Source: Thermoproteota archaeon
GTDB lineage: Archaea; Korarchaeota; Korarchaeia; Korarchaeales; Korarchaeaceae
Direction of reading: 5' to 3'
DNA length: 50,545 bases
Assembly (NCBI GenBank): GCA_027078475.1
Contig: JALWYH010000083.1
Coordinates: forward strand, 1-50,545
Part shown: positions 32,053 to 40,483 of the stretch, in pieces
Layout of the letters: every line of letters begins with the position of its first letter
Position numbering within the stretch: position 1 is the first letter of the stretch
Notes under the pieces: generated by a model
Told to the model about the DNA's origin: nothing
The model's input: the letters and a program-made list of their open reading frames with translations, nothing else
Database searches by the model: none
Position numbers and translations under genes: made by a program

Positions 32053-34525
32053 ACCTCTTTATGAACGGGAGCGCTATGATCGCACCCAATATCACCACGG
32101 CCAAGATCACTGTTTTCATGTAGTCGCTCGACCCCCCCCTGGGATTGAGCCTCACGGTGGTGTGAGCTGTCTGGTAGAGGGATCTCCCGTCCTGTTTCCA
32201 AGATATCTTGACATCGACTGGGATCCTGAGGGGGGCGTTCTCGTCGATGTCCACCTCCATTATGGCGGATGCGTTCGATCTGGGCGGTATCTCACCTAGG
32301 GCCAGGGAAGTGGTCCCCACCAAGTAGGGGGTTATGATCTCCAAGACCACGTCCTTGGCGGTGACCCGCCCCTCGTTCCTAAGGACCACCGTCAGCTTCG
32401 CTCCCCTGTCACCCGGCCTGGGCTTTCCGGGTATGGAAAATTCCACCAGTCGGAACCTGGCCTTCTCATCTATCTGAACGGGTATCGTCGCGTTACCCAG
32501 TTCAGACGTCAGGATTGCCTCGTACCTACCCGGCCTGGCGTTCTCGTCGATATCGACCAAGAAGGTGACATCGACCGCCTGGTTGGGGGGAAGGGCTGGA
32601 ACTAGGAAGGAGTCGGTACCCGGTGAGGAGGGCTTCATTACCCCGGACACGGGTCTCAGGATCAGCCTCAGATTCTTGGCCACGTAGTTCCCCACGTTTG
32701 TTACTACCACAATCAGCTTCACGTTGGTGTCCCCTGGGTACACCGAAGAGGGGATCGTCGATACGTGGGCCACCTCTATTTGAGGTTTTCCCACCGCCCT
32801 TATGCCGAAGGATAGAAGGTCGTTGTGGGTCACGCCCGCTTCATCCTCATAACTCACCTGGGCTAGGAGTTGAACTGCACCGTAGGCCTTGGGAGATAGG
32901 TAAATGGAGAAGACCCTATCAGCCGATTCACCTGTGTCGAGCTCGTCCACATAGGCGTAGTCCTCCCCCACCACAGCCCCGAGCTCCGGAGAGGGGAAGA
33001 TAAGCTTGAGGACCAGATTTCGAGCAACTCCTCCCTCGTTCCTTATCCTGAGCCTCATATCACTGACTTGATCCACGGCCAGCTCCGTATCTAGGGGGCT
33101 CACCGATATGAGGGGCGTATCTGGGCTCTCTGTTATAAAGGAGAGGGGAATTACTTGCTCTTGGGCCCTGTCATGATCGTCCATGTACGACACTTGTAGG
33201 GTCAGGGCAAGGCTACCGTAGCTCACGTTGGGGGCAGAGAGGAGGAGTGTCATCCTAGCACCTTGGCCCGGTTCTAGGTCCCCGACCTCCACCCCGCTGG
33301 GGGAGAGGAGGGCCAAGTCCTTGGACGGGATGAAGCTAACCCTGATAGATCTGGCCACCTCCTGTCCCTCGTTCCTCAGGATAACATCCACCATCTCCTG
33401 ACTTCCCGGCATCAGAACCTTCCTGTCTGTGTAGGCGACTAGATAGGGACCGGGTGGTGCCCTCACGTAGAAGCCCAGAGTGGCTGTGTTGGTGTGTCTC
33501 TCGGATCCGGGATCGAACCATTCAACGCTCACCGGTAGCTGAAGGGTCCCCTTCGTGCTCGGGCTCACGTAAAGCTCAAGGGGAACGCACACAGTTTTTC
33601 CTGAGGATATATTACCCAGTTCGACCCTGTTGGATCCGCGTATGGCTGCACCGGGAGGTGACTGCACGATGAGCGTCCCCCTGAAGGCATCCTCGCTTCC
33701 CTCGTTCTCCACGAAGAGGTAAACCATGTTCACCCTGCCCGGCTCCAGGGTGGTGGAGTTGGTGCGGACTGAGAGTCCCCTAGGCGGCATCTCGGATATT
33801 GCTACGTTCTGGGTGCACGTGTACTGACCCCCGGCACCCACCTGGGAATCCCAGGTAACCGTCACTGTGAGAGTGACCGCCTCGTCGGCGATGTCACCCA
33901 CGTAGAGGGTGATCGGAAAGGCCTCACTGCTGCCGGGGTCCATCATCCCGGCATCGATTGGCGAGGACACCTGAACACTGGGTGATGCAGGGGCTATGGT
34001 AGCTCTGACGTTCCTGGCCACGCCATCACCGTAATTCGAGAGGATCAGCTGGGCCCTAGCTGGTCTGCCTGGCCTTGCCATCGCCGACAGAGAGCACCTC
34101 ACCTGAGGAGACCCTCTGACGGTCACGTAGAGATCGTAGGTCTCTGTCTCCGGAACTCCGTCGACCGTGAAGCTTACATCCAAGGTGGCTCTATAATGTG
34201 AAGCGTCCGCATTGGCCGGAATGAATATGTTGAACCTCATCATGAGCACCTGCCCTTGGAAGAGGGATCCAGAGTAGGAGAAGGTTCCGGCGTAGTCAGT
34301 CCCGGCTACATCGTGAACGGTCAAGGTGGCCGATATCCCACTGATAGTCCCTCCGTAGAGGCTCTTCACCTCTACGATGAAGGTGTTCGTGATCCCCACT
34401 ATGAAGGGGGCTCTCCAGTAGGAATCCATCACCTTCAGGTAGGAGGAATCAAGACGGGTGAGCATCAAGGGGGAAGGGGTAGCGATGACCAGCATCACCA
34501 AGACTAGGAGTCGGATCCGCCTCAT
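32033..34525 (-). CDS. CARDB/NEW3-repeat surface protein with C-terminal membrane anchor
   Basis: An 830-residue secreted protein: signal peptide (IRLLVLVMLVIATPSPLML), then tandem Ig-like repeats, then one transmembrane helix (about 802-824) and a short basic tail. Six N-x-G strands mark the repeats (NYGDGVARN, NEGSEDAFR, NEGQEVARS, NEGGVARN, NVGNYVAKN, NEGRVTAKD). They fall near residues 158, 271, 384, 497, 610 and 715, a period of about 113. No enzyme domain is seen. It is third in a tight operon (ATPase, permease, ectodomain); its ATG overlaps the permease stop by 1 nt behind a GGTGA. It is probably part of, or exported by, that ABC system. Confidence 0.8.
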   Translation of the reverse strand: MRRIRLLVLVMLVIATPSPLMLTRLDSSYLKVMDSYWRAPFIVGITNTFIVEVKSLYGGTISGISATLTVHDVAGTDYAGTFSYSGSLFQGQVLMMRFNIFIPANADASHYRATLDVSFTVDGVPETETYDLYVTVRGSPQVRCSLSAMARPGRPARAQLILSNYGDGVARNVRATIAPASPSVQVSSPIDAGMMDPGSSEAFPITLYVGDIADEAVTLTVTVTWDSQVGAGGQYTCTQNVAISEMPPRGLSVRTNSTTLEPGRVNMVYLFVENEGSEDAFRGTLIVQSPPGAAIRGSNRVELGNISSGKTVCVPLELYVSPSTKGTLQLPVSVEWFDPGSERHTNTATLGFYVRAPPGPYLVAYTDRKVLMPGSQEMVDVILRNEGQEVARSIRVSFIPSKDLALLSPSGVEVGDLEPGQGARMTLLLSAPNVSYGSLALTLQVSYMDDHDRAQEQVIPLSFITESPDTPLISVSPLDTELAVDQVSDMRLRIRNEGGVARNLVLKLIFPSPELGAVVGEDYAYVDELDTGESADRVFSIYLSPKAYGAVQLLAQVSYEDEAGVTHNDLLSFGIRAVGKPQIEVAHVSTIPSSVYPGDTNVKLIVVVTNVGNYVAKNLRLILRPVSGVMKPSSPGTDSFLVPALPPNQAVDVTFLVDIDENARPGRYEAILTSELGNATIPVQIDEKARFRLVEFSIPGKPRPGDRGAKLTVVLRNEGRVTAKDVVLEIITPYLVGTTSLALGEIPPRSNASAIMEVDIDENAPLRIPVDVKISWKQDGRSLYQTAHTTVRLNPRGGSSDYMKTVILAVVILGAIIALPFIKRFISGGS

Positions 34526-35655
34526 CAGGTCACCTCCATCCTGAGGAACCTGAGGGAGAGCACGAGGAAGGCCACAGTAAACAGGGTCATCGTGGTCAGC
34601 TGGTCAACGACCATGAGGTAGCTCCACCCTTTAAGGGAGACGCTCCTGAAGGCGGTGACGAAGTAATACATCGGGACGAACGATGCTATAAGCCTGGCCT
34701 CGGAGCTGAGCACATCCACCGGAACGAGCACGCCGCTGAAGAGCATGAACACTATGAAGGAGAATATGCTGGCCTGGTAGGCTTGGAGCTGGTTCCTTGA
34801 GAAGACGGATATGAGCAAACCTAAGCTCAAGGAGTTGAGCAGGAACACTGTGGACACTATAGTCATGTCGAGGAAGGTGCCCTTAAGTCTCACATCGAAG
34901 AGCAGCATGGCCGTGAAGAGGCTCAGTATGGCGTCGGATATGGTGGCCAAGAAGTAGGCTGCTAGCTTGCCGAAGATTATGTCGAACACGCTAACGGGAG
35001 TCATTATGAATTGCTCAAAGGTTCCTTTCTCCCTCTCCCTGCAGATCGACACGGATATCAGGCTCGTGGGAACCATCTGGAGAATCATTGCCATCAGGGC
35101 GGGGATGAAGCTCTCTATCTTCTTCACCTTCGGGCCATAAACGGTATAGAACATGGGCGTGATGGCAAAGGTGCCGAACCTGTCCGCCGCCCACTCTTGA
35201 AACTGCTGGGTGACCACCCCCACGGCCTGCATTATCATCTGGGCCACAGATGGGTTGCTGGCATCGTAGTAGAGTTCCACCCTCGTGGGTCTTCCCTTCG
35301 TGAGATCCTCCGTGAAGGTCTCGGGTATCACCAAACTGGCATAGACCCTGCCCGAGTACACCGATGAGAAACCCTGCCCCTTCGACCTGTATATTGCCTT
35401 TATGTCGAACATCTTGGAGTTCCTGAGTTCCTGAATGAACTTGAAGGCCCCATCCCCTCCATCCAAGTCCACCACCGTTATGGGGTACTTCCCCGCTCCC
35501 TTACCCCCGTAACCGTAGCCAAAGAGTATGGTGACTGTTATTGGCATCAACAGGACCATGAGGATGGTCTTGGGATCCCTCACGAGCTGTCTTATCTCCT
35601 TGTCGACTATGGGGATTATCCTGAGTCCCTTACGGATCCCCTCCTCGAGGCTCAT
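34525..35655 (-). CDS. ABC-2 type exporter permease
   Basis: The 376-residue membrane protein has the ABC-2 topology. The N-terminal helix (ILMVLLMPITVTILFGYGYG) is followed by an outside domain of about 130 residues (ITVVDLDGGDGA...LVIPETFTEDL) and five C-terminal helices. The conserved ICREREKGTFEQFIMTPVS segment is typical of the second half. It overlaps the ATPase gene by an ATGA junction (35652-35655) and the ectodomain gene by 1 nt. Drug-export-type permeases of this family move lipids, polysaccharides or peptides; the substrate here is unknown. Confidence 0.88.
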   Translation of the reverse strand: MSLEEGIRKGLRIIPIVDKEIRQLVRDPKTILMVLLMPITVTILFGYGYGGKGAGKYPITVVDLDGGDGAFKFIQELRNSKMFDIKAIYRSKGQGFSSVYSGRVYASLVIPETFTEDLTKGRPTRVELYYDASNPSVAQMIMQAVGVVTQQFQEWAADRFGTFAITPMFYTVYGPKVKKIESFIPALMAMILQMVPTSLISVSICREREKGTFEQFIMTPVSVFDIIFGKLAAYFLATISDAILSLFTAMLLFDVRLKGTFLDMTIVSTVFLLNSLSLGLLISVFSRNQLQAYQASIFSFIVFMLFSGVLVPVDVLSSEARLIASFVPMYYFVTAFRSVSLKGWSYLMVVDQLTTMTLFTVAFLVLSLRFLRMEVT

Positions 35656-36599
35656 TCCGATTCACCCATGAACCTTATGAACGCTTCTTCAAGGCTCACG
35701 TGGACCGGGGATGCCAGCAGGACCCTGGCTCCCAGCTCCTCCGCCCTCTTCACTATTCTGGGGAGATCCCTTCCCGAGTCCTTCACGATGAGGAGGTACC
35801 TCCCACCCGAGTCCTCCAGAACCGACCTAACTCCAGGCAGCTCCATCGGGTTCAGATCGCCCTCAAGAACTATCTCAACCAGATCGCCACCCAGAGCCTT
35901 CCTCTTTATCTCCCTGGGAGATCCTTCCGCGATTATCCTGCCCCTGTTCATCAGCGCCAGCCTGTCGCAGTTCTCGGCCTCGTCCATGTAGTGAGTGGTC
36001 ACCAGTATCGTCTTGCCCTCTCTGTTCAGCTCCCTGAAGTGCTCCCAGAACTTCCTCCTCAGCGGAGGATCCACACCCGCTGTCGGCTCGTCCAGTATGA
36101 GCAGGGCTGGATCGTGGACAAGGGCCGTCGCGAGGGCCAGCCTCTGCTTCATCCCACCACTGAGCTTTCCCGCTAGCCTTCTCCTGAACTCCCACAGGTA
36201 GAACCTCTCCAGCAGTTCCCTTACCCTCTCTCTGAGCAGGTTTCCGGTGAGGCCCTGAAGGCGCCCGTACAGCCTTATGTTCTCCTCCACCGTGAGGTCC
36301 TCGTACAGGCTGAATCTCTGGGGCATGTATCCTATGTACCTGAGGGCCCTTTTTCTCTCCCTTGCAACGTCTATCCCGAAGACCCTGACGTATCCCTCGG
36401 AGGGCCTTATCACCCCGGTGATCATCCTTATGGTTGTGGTCTTGCCGGCCCCGTTTGGCCCCAGCAGGCCGAAGTTCTCCCCTCTCCTTATGCTTAGATT
36501 TATGTGGTTCACCGCCACGAAATTCCCGAACCTCTTGGTCAGACCCTTGGCTTCCACCGCGAGCTCTGGCAGCTCCCCCATCCTCTCCAGCTCGAGCAT
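35652..36599 (-). CDS. ABC exporter ATP-binding protein
   Basis: A 315-residue ABC ATPase with Walker A GLLGPNGAGKTTT, signature LSGGMKQRL, Walker B LLILDEPTAGVD and the switch His in LVTTHYMDEAENCDRL. The C-terminal 80 residues after the core (VEIVLEGDLNPME...) form the extra domain of NatA/DrrA-type ATPases. It powers the permease encoded next. The minus-strand TATA AAATTTATAC (36621-36630) is 26 nt before ATG 36599, so the operon mRNA appears leaderless. Confidence 0.93.
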   Translation of the reverse strand: MLELERMGELPELAVEAKGLTKRFGNFVAVNHINLSIRRGENFGLLGPNGAGKTTTIRMITGVIRPSEGYVRVFGIDVARERKRALRYIGYMPQRFSLYEDLTVEENIRLYGRLQGLTGNLLRERVRELLERFYLWEFRRRLAGKLSGGMKQRLALATALVHDPALLILDEPTAGVDPPLRRKFWEHFRELNREGKTILVTTHYMDEAENCDRLALMNRGRIIAEGSPREIKRKALGGDLVEIVLEGDLNPMELPGVRSVLEDSGGRYLLIVKDSGRDLPRIVKRAEELGARVLLASPVHVSLEEAFIRFMGESE

Positions 36600-36620
36600 C
36601 GGGGCACCATCGCTTCACAA

Positions 36621-36630
36621 GTATAAATTT
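36621..36630 (-). promoter_or_regulatory. TATA box of ABC-2/ectodomain operon
   Basis: GTATAAATTT on the plus strand reads AAATTTATAC toward the ATPase gene. Its centre at 36625 is 26 nt from the start codon at 36599. Confidence 0.6.
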
Positions 36631-36737
36631 ACATTGATTTGAAATAACTCTCGGTGGTCGCCGAGTGATCACATTCTGGTCACGGATTCGCAATCACCTT
36701 ATGAGCTCTGGTCAGGAGCTAGGATGGGTGACGGGTA

Positions 36738-37058
36738 ATGGATGAGGAGGAGGATGTCGTGAAAGTTAGGAAGGAATCCTCTATTGATGAAGATGTGGAG
36801 GAGCTCAGGGAGGTATTCTCGGTCCTCAGGAACGAGGTTCCTGGCCTGATAAGGGGTCTGATCGAACCTCTTAAGGAGTTAATGGACCTGACCTACAACC
36901 CCGAGAGAGCGAGGGAGAGGGCCAAGGCCATAGCCTCCTTCTACAAGGAGCTCGTGGATCAGGGTATACCCGAGGATCTTGCCCTGAAGATCACCAAGGA
37001 GCACTTCATCAATCCCATGTCCGTGATCAGGTCCGTCATGAAAGGGGAAGAGGATTGA
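36738..37058 (+). CDS. Small acidic helical protein, unknown
   Basis: The 106-residue protein is not recognised. It is highly charged and predicted helical, with an acidic N terminus (MDEEEDVVKV) and amphipathic VPGLIRGLIEPLKELMDL. The basic helix ERARERAKAIASFYKELVDQ is followed by a short motif ELVDQGIPEDLALKITKEHF. A related pattern occurs in the next gene (ELRASGLSEEVCRELL), so the two may be distant paralogues or partners. GGTGA at 36726-36730 precedes ATG 36738. It heads a three-gene run divergent from the ABC exporter operon. Confidence 0.7.
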   Translation: MDEEEDVVKVRKESSIDEDVEELREVFSVLRNEVPGLIRGLIEPLKELMDLTYNPERARERAKAIASFYKELVDQGIPEDLALKITKEHFINPMSVIRSVMKGEED

Positions 37059-37312
37059 GACGCCTCAGGGCCACGAAGGAGATCCTGCTGCTGATGGGAT
37101 CGCTGTCGCTGCAGGCCCTGAGGGCCCTCTACCTCTTGGGAGTGTACAAGGTGAAGAAGAGCCTAGCTAGGAGGTCAGCGCTGAAGGAGCTCAGAGCATC
37201 GGGTCTCAGCGAGGAAGTTTGCCGGGAGCTCTTGGATATAGTCGTCCCCGACATAGGAGGAGTTGTGGAATGGGGGAACTCGATGAGATCAAGGAGCTGC
37301 TGTTCAGGATAA
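37055..37312 (+). CDS. Small helical protein, unknown
   Basis: The 85-residue protein is not recognised. A hydrophobic-to-basic helix (EILLLMGSLSLQALRALYLL then VYKVKKSLARRSALKEL) is followed by ASGLSEEVCRELLDIVVPDI, which echoes the motif of the preceding gene. The TTG start overlaps the preceding stop by 4 nt, with GGGGAAGAGG as possible Shine-Dalgarno. Its last 14 residues overlap the next gene by 43 nt and look non-conserved. It might associate with the membrane through the N-terminal helix. Confidence 0.55.
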   Translation: MRRLRATKEILLLMGSLSLQALRALYLLGVYKVKKSLARRSALKELRASGLSEEVCRELLDIVVPDIGGVVEWGNSMRSRSCCSG

Positions 37313-37674
37313 TAGAGAGGCTCGACAGACTTGAGGACAGGATGAAATCGGCGGAAGCGGATCTGAGGAGCTTGGAGATGTACAAGTCACTCCTGAGGGC
37401 GTACGCCTCGATACTCGGGAGCGTCGCGAGGGTGGAGAGGATGGTCCAGCTGGTGACGGACGACATAGATAAGAGCATAGTAAGGGCCCTCGCCACAAAG
37501 GGGCCGCTCAACATATCCCAGCTCACGGAGGAGGTCAGGAAGCAGAGGGGATCGGCTTCCAGGAGGATAATATCGGGGAGATTGAGGGCCCTCGTGGAGA
37601 GGGGACTCGTGGAGAGGGTGAACGGGAGGGGGAAGGTGTACAGGGTCAGGCCGGGTATTGGGGTCAACGATTAA
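37270..37674 (+). CDS. Coiled-coil winged-helix DNA-binding protein
   Basis: The 134-residue protein has an N-terminal coiled coil (LDEIKELLFRIIERLDRLED and on to about 60). A MarR/ArsR-like winged helix follows: IVRALATKGPLNISQLTEEV, then a recognition region around RGSASRRIISGRLRALVERG and the wing VERVNGRGKVYRV. ATG 37270 is chosen; the frame upstream shadows the preceding gene. It is the third gene of the small cluster and may regulate it or the divergent ABC operon; no operator was identified. Confidence 0.75.
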   Translation: MGELDEIKELLFRIIERLDRLEDRMKSAEADLRSLEMYKSLLRAYASILGSVARVERMVQLVTDDIDKSIVRALATKGPLNISQLTEEVRKQRGSASRRIISGRLRALVERGLVERVNGRGKVYRVRPGIGVND

Positions 37675-37697
37675 TTCCCTCCACGCAACTCCTACTT

Positions 37698-38915
37698 GTG
37701 CCCTCCAGGGTTGACCCATCCCTCTGCGTCAGGTGCAAGGGGACCAAGCTGCTATGCGGCCTGCCCAAGTGTCCCATCCTTGAGAGGATCAAGTACCAGG
37801 CAGGGATCCCCAAGACGAGCTCGATGGAGGGTCCCTCACCTCCCTCGGCCCTGGTGGGCGAGAGGGGATATCCCAAGGTGTCCGTCGGTCCCATGGTTTC
37901 CCTGAGGGAGCTGGATCTCCCCGAGCGCCCTGACCTGTGGATAAGGAGACCCCTCAGCTACATGGTCTCCAGGTTCTCCTCCCAAGTTTACGCTCACTTC
38001 AGAACGGATGTGAGGAGGGTGGATGAACCTCAGGTCGAGGAGGTCAGGTGGGCCCTGCTGAGCGAGGTGCCCGTCGAGATGGAGGCCAAGCTCAGGAGAC
38101 CTCCCGCTCCGAGGATCTCCTTCGACGGTCTCCTCACACCACTAGGCCCGACAGCCCCTGCAGAGAGGGTAAAACTCGCCGAGGAGCCGAAGGTGCCGAC
38201 TCCCATAGAGAGGAGCGTTTACGACGGGGATCTGAGCGCCACCGAGGGCGTCGTGGAGCTTTACAGGAGGGGAGTGGATGTCTACTCCATCTCCAAGGTT
38301 CTCTCCTTGGGCTCTCTGGGCGTCAGGGGAAGAAGGAGATTGGTCCCCACTAGATGGGCCATAACCGCGGTGGATTCCATCGTCGGGAACTGGCTGAGGA
38401 GGCTCGTCGGGCGAATGCCCCCCTACACGGGGGACGTCTTGCTGTACCAGAGTAGCTACGAGGGGAACAGGTACTTCGTGGTGATCGCTCCCGGCCCCTA
38501 CATTCTGGAGATCGTAGAGGCTTGGCTGCCTAGGGGTCTGTGGACTCGGTCCTCCCAAGAAGCTCACGTAGTGATCAACAGGGAGCATACCCGGACGGGC
38601 CTTGATTACATGGATGGGGGTCACTACGCCATGAGAGTAGCGGTTCTGGAGAAGTTGAGGTCGATGGGAAGGCAGGCATCGGTTCTGGCCATCAGGGAGA
38701 TAGGACCGGAGTACTACGCCCCGGTGGGGGTCTGGCAAGTGAGGGAGGGGATGAGGATCGCGCTCTCCTCCGAACCCTCGCGGTTCGAGGAGATGGATGA
38801 GGCGCTCAGGTTCCTCGAGGGTAGGGTGAGGTTCGATCTAACCCCCGTCCTACGAGGTTCTCGCCTCCTGAGGTTCGTGCGGAGGTGGACCTCACTGGAG
38901 GGCTTTCTGGAGTGA
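37698..38915 (+). CDS. nreA: DNA repair protein NreA
   Basis: The 405-residue protein belongs to the archaeal Nre family of novel repair proteins. An N-terminal zinc-binding cluster (LCVRCKGTKLLCGLPKCP, residues 9-26) opens the protein, followed by the family block VGERGYPKVSVGPM. The central segments SVYDGDLSATEGV and KVLSLGSLGVRGRRRLVPTRWAIT and the C-terminal IREIGPEYYAPVGVWQVREG are characteristic. Family members bind PCNA through a C-terminal PIP box; here the end reads RRWTSLEGFLE, a PIP-like motif whose Gln is replaced. The start is GTG 37698. Confidence 0.9.
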   Translation: MPSRVDPSLCVRCKGTKLLCGLPKCPILERIKYQAGIPKTSSMEGPSPPSALVGERGYPKVSVGPMVSLRELDLPERPDLWIRRPLSYMVSRFSSQVYAHFRTDVRRVDEPQVEEVRWALLSEVPVEMEAKLRRPPAPRISFDGLLTPLGPTAPAERVKLAEEPKVPTPIERSVYDGDLSATEGVVELYRRGVDVYSISKVLSLGSLGVRGRRRLVPTRWAITAVDSIVGNWLRRLVGRMPPYTGDVLLYQSSYEGNRYFVVIAPGPYILEIVEAWLPRGLWTRSSQEAHVVINREHTRTGLDYMDGGHYAMRVAVLEKLRSMGRQASVLAIREIGPEYYAPVGVWQVREGMRIALSSEPSRFEEMDEALRFLEGRVRFDLTPVLRGSRLLRFVRRWTSLEGFLE

Positions 38916-40037
38916 TTATATCCCCAGCTTGCTCTTTATGAGGGCCCTGGGCACCCTCGAGATCGCCCACCTCCAGAAATCCCTGAACTCGACCTTGCCG
39001 ATGGACGAGAGCATGTACCTCCTGGCTATCTCCGGGTATGAGACGAATAGATCGAAGAAGAACTTCATTCTGGGCATTATCAGCCTGGCGGCCCTCCTCT
39101 TCGCCTTCAGCTCCTCCAGAATCGGTTTCATCCTCCTAGCGTAGGTCTCAGCCGGCTGGTCCGCCTCCATGGAAATGCTGGCCTCAAGGGAACTCCTGAA
39201 AGCGTAATACAGCCCCTCTCCGGTGAGGGGATCGGCGAGGCCGGCAGCGTCCCCCACCAAGATGATCCTGCCCTTGGCTATCGGTTTACCGTGTCCGCCC
39301 GCAGGTATTATCCATGAGCCCTCGTGCTTCACCCTGAATCTCGATGAGAATTCCCTGTAGGCCTCCATTATCTCCCTGGATTTGTCGAGCATGCCCCCCA
39401 CTCCGGCATTTGAGTCCTCCCTCCTGGGGAATATCCATCCGTACCCATAGGGGGCCGCATCGACCATGAAGGTCAGCCTGTCGTGGGGCGGAGCCCTTCC
39501 TTCCATGGCCACTATGATGTCCTCTCTCCCCCAGGGTCCCCTGACACCCGATGTGAGAGCCACCGCGGAGTTGGCCCCGTCGGCCCCGAAGACGTAGCGG
39601 GCGCTTTCCTCGAGTCCGATCAGCCTCACGGTTCCGTTGGACACCTTAACGCCGCTGACTCTAGCCTTGATGAAGCGGGCACCCTCGCTCACCGCCCTCT
39701 CCATGAGACGGTGGTCGAAGAGCTCCCTCCTGACTAGGGCTATGGCGAACTCGTCCGGAGGGGTGCTCACGGTGACCTCCCTCCCGTACCCGGAGACGAC
39801 GACATCCCTGTGAAGGACCTCAACGGGTTCCATTGGGAGGTCCAGGTCCCTGAGCAGCCTGGCCGCCTTCAAGGTTATCCCACCGCCGCAGGGTTTGGGT
39901 CTGGGGAGGTCCCTCATGTCCACCAGCAGGGTCTTGAAACCCATCCTAGCCAGCAGGTAAGCGGCCGTTGATCCTGATGGTCCGGCCCCAACCACGGTTA
40001 CGTCCCACATTCCCACGTTGCCGACGGGGATGGTCAT
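38916..40037 (-). CDS. Geranylgeranyl reductase family flavoprotein
   Basis: The 373-residue FAD enzyme reduces double bonds of the isoprenoid chains of archaeal lipids. The N-terminal dinucleotide motif is VVGAGPSGSTAAYLLAR. KPCGGGITLKA is the family Cys-Gly loop, FGADGANSAVA the middle motif and ILVGDAAGLADPLTGEGLYY the second FAD motif. ATG 40037 lies 21-25 nt from an A/T run (ATATATATTTT on the minus strand), hence a near-leaderless start; ATG 40010 (MWDVTVVG) is an alternative. It is divergent from an ArsR regulator across a palindrome-containing promoter. Confidence 0.9.
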   Translation of the reverse strand: MTIPVGNVGMWDVTVVGAGPSGSTAAYLLARMGFKTLLVDMRDLPRPKPCGGGITLKAARLLRDLDLPMEPVEVLHRDVVVSGYGREVTVSTPPDEFAIALVRRELFDHRLMERAVSEGARFIKARVSGVKVSNGTVRLIGLEESARYVFGADGANSAVALTSGVRGPWGREDIIVAMEGRAPPHDRLTFMVDAAPYGYGWIFPRREDSNAGVGGMLDKSREIMEAYREFSSRFRVKHEGSWIIPAGGHGKPIAKGRIILVGDAAGLADPLTGEGLYYAFRSSLEASISMEADQPAETYARRMKPILEELKAKRRAARLIMPRMKFFFDLFVSYPEIARRYMLSSIGKVEFRDFWRWAISRVPRALIKSKLGI

Positions 40038-40052
40038 TTAAAATTGAAGGGG

Positions 40053-40072
40053 AAAATATATATCTAATAAAA
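40053..40072. promoter_or_regulatory. Divergent TATA elements, geranylgeranyl reductase / ArsR
   Basis: The run AAAATATATATCTAATAA in a 61-bp gap supplies a minus-strand TATA (40053-40062) for the flavoprotein gene. It also supplies a plus-strand TATA (CTAATAAAAG, 40064-40073) about 30 nt before the ArsR ATG. Confidence 0.55.
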
Positions 40073-40084
40073 GAACAAGTGTTC
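40073..40084. promoter_or_regulatory. Inverted repeat GAACA-AG-TGTTC, probable ArsR operator
   Basis: This perfect 5-bp inverted repeat with a 2-nt spacer abuts the TATA of the ArsR-type gene and ends 14 nt before its ATG, overlapping the predicted transcript start. The location fits autorepression, and it is close enough to the divergent lipid-reductase promoter to affect both. Confidence 0.5.
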
Positions 40085-40098
40085 AACGGTGTTAAATC

Positions 40099-40479
40099 AT
40101 GAGTAGAGGAGAAGAAGTGCTCAAGAGGGTTCCCAGGAGATGTATCGAGGACATAAGGGAGTACGTGGAGAAGATAGACAGGGCACTGGACAATCTGGAG
40201 AGGCTCGAGGATAAGGAGAGGGTCGCCTGGGCCTTCAAGGCTCTTTCCAACACCACGAAGCTGGACATAATATTGCTGCTCTCGGCCACCGAGATGCCGG
40301 TTTGCCTTATATCGTACATACTCGAGAAGGATCAGTCCCTCATATCGCACCATCTCTCCGATCTGAAGACCGCGGGTCTGGTCAAGGAGACGGTAAAGGG
40401 GAAATTTAGGGTCTACAAGCTCCAGAAGGATGCCCTGATAGATTTATTCAGTAGGATAGAGTCCATCGTCAAGGGGTGA
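40099..40479 (+). CDS. ArsR-family winged-helix regulator
   Basis: A 126-residue regulator with an N-terminal helical dimerisation region (EDIREYVEKIDRALDNLERL). The ArsR winged helix follows: KALSNTTKLDIILLL, then QSLISHHLSDLKTAGLV as recognition helix and the wing VKGKFRVYKL. A single Cys (MPVCLISYI, with Cys15 outside the domain) is not a clear metal site, so it may not be a metal sensor. It overlaps a probable operator in its own promoter and is followed after 4 nt by the adenosine-specific kinase gene, an evident operon. Confidence 0.88.
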   Translation: MSRGEEVLKRVPRRCIEDIREYVEKIDRALDNLERLEDKERVAWAFKALSNTTKLDIILLLSATEMPVCLISYILEKDQSLISHHLSDLKTAGLVKETVKGKFRVYKLQKDALIDLFSRIESIVKG

Positions 40480-40483
40480 GCTG

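Noticed and set aside
34256-34507. Antisense open frames over the ectodomain and other genes
   Set aside because: Many long frames opposite or beside real genes exist because the DNA is GC-rich with AGG codons; none shows family motifs or plausible composition.
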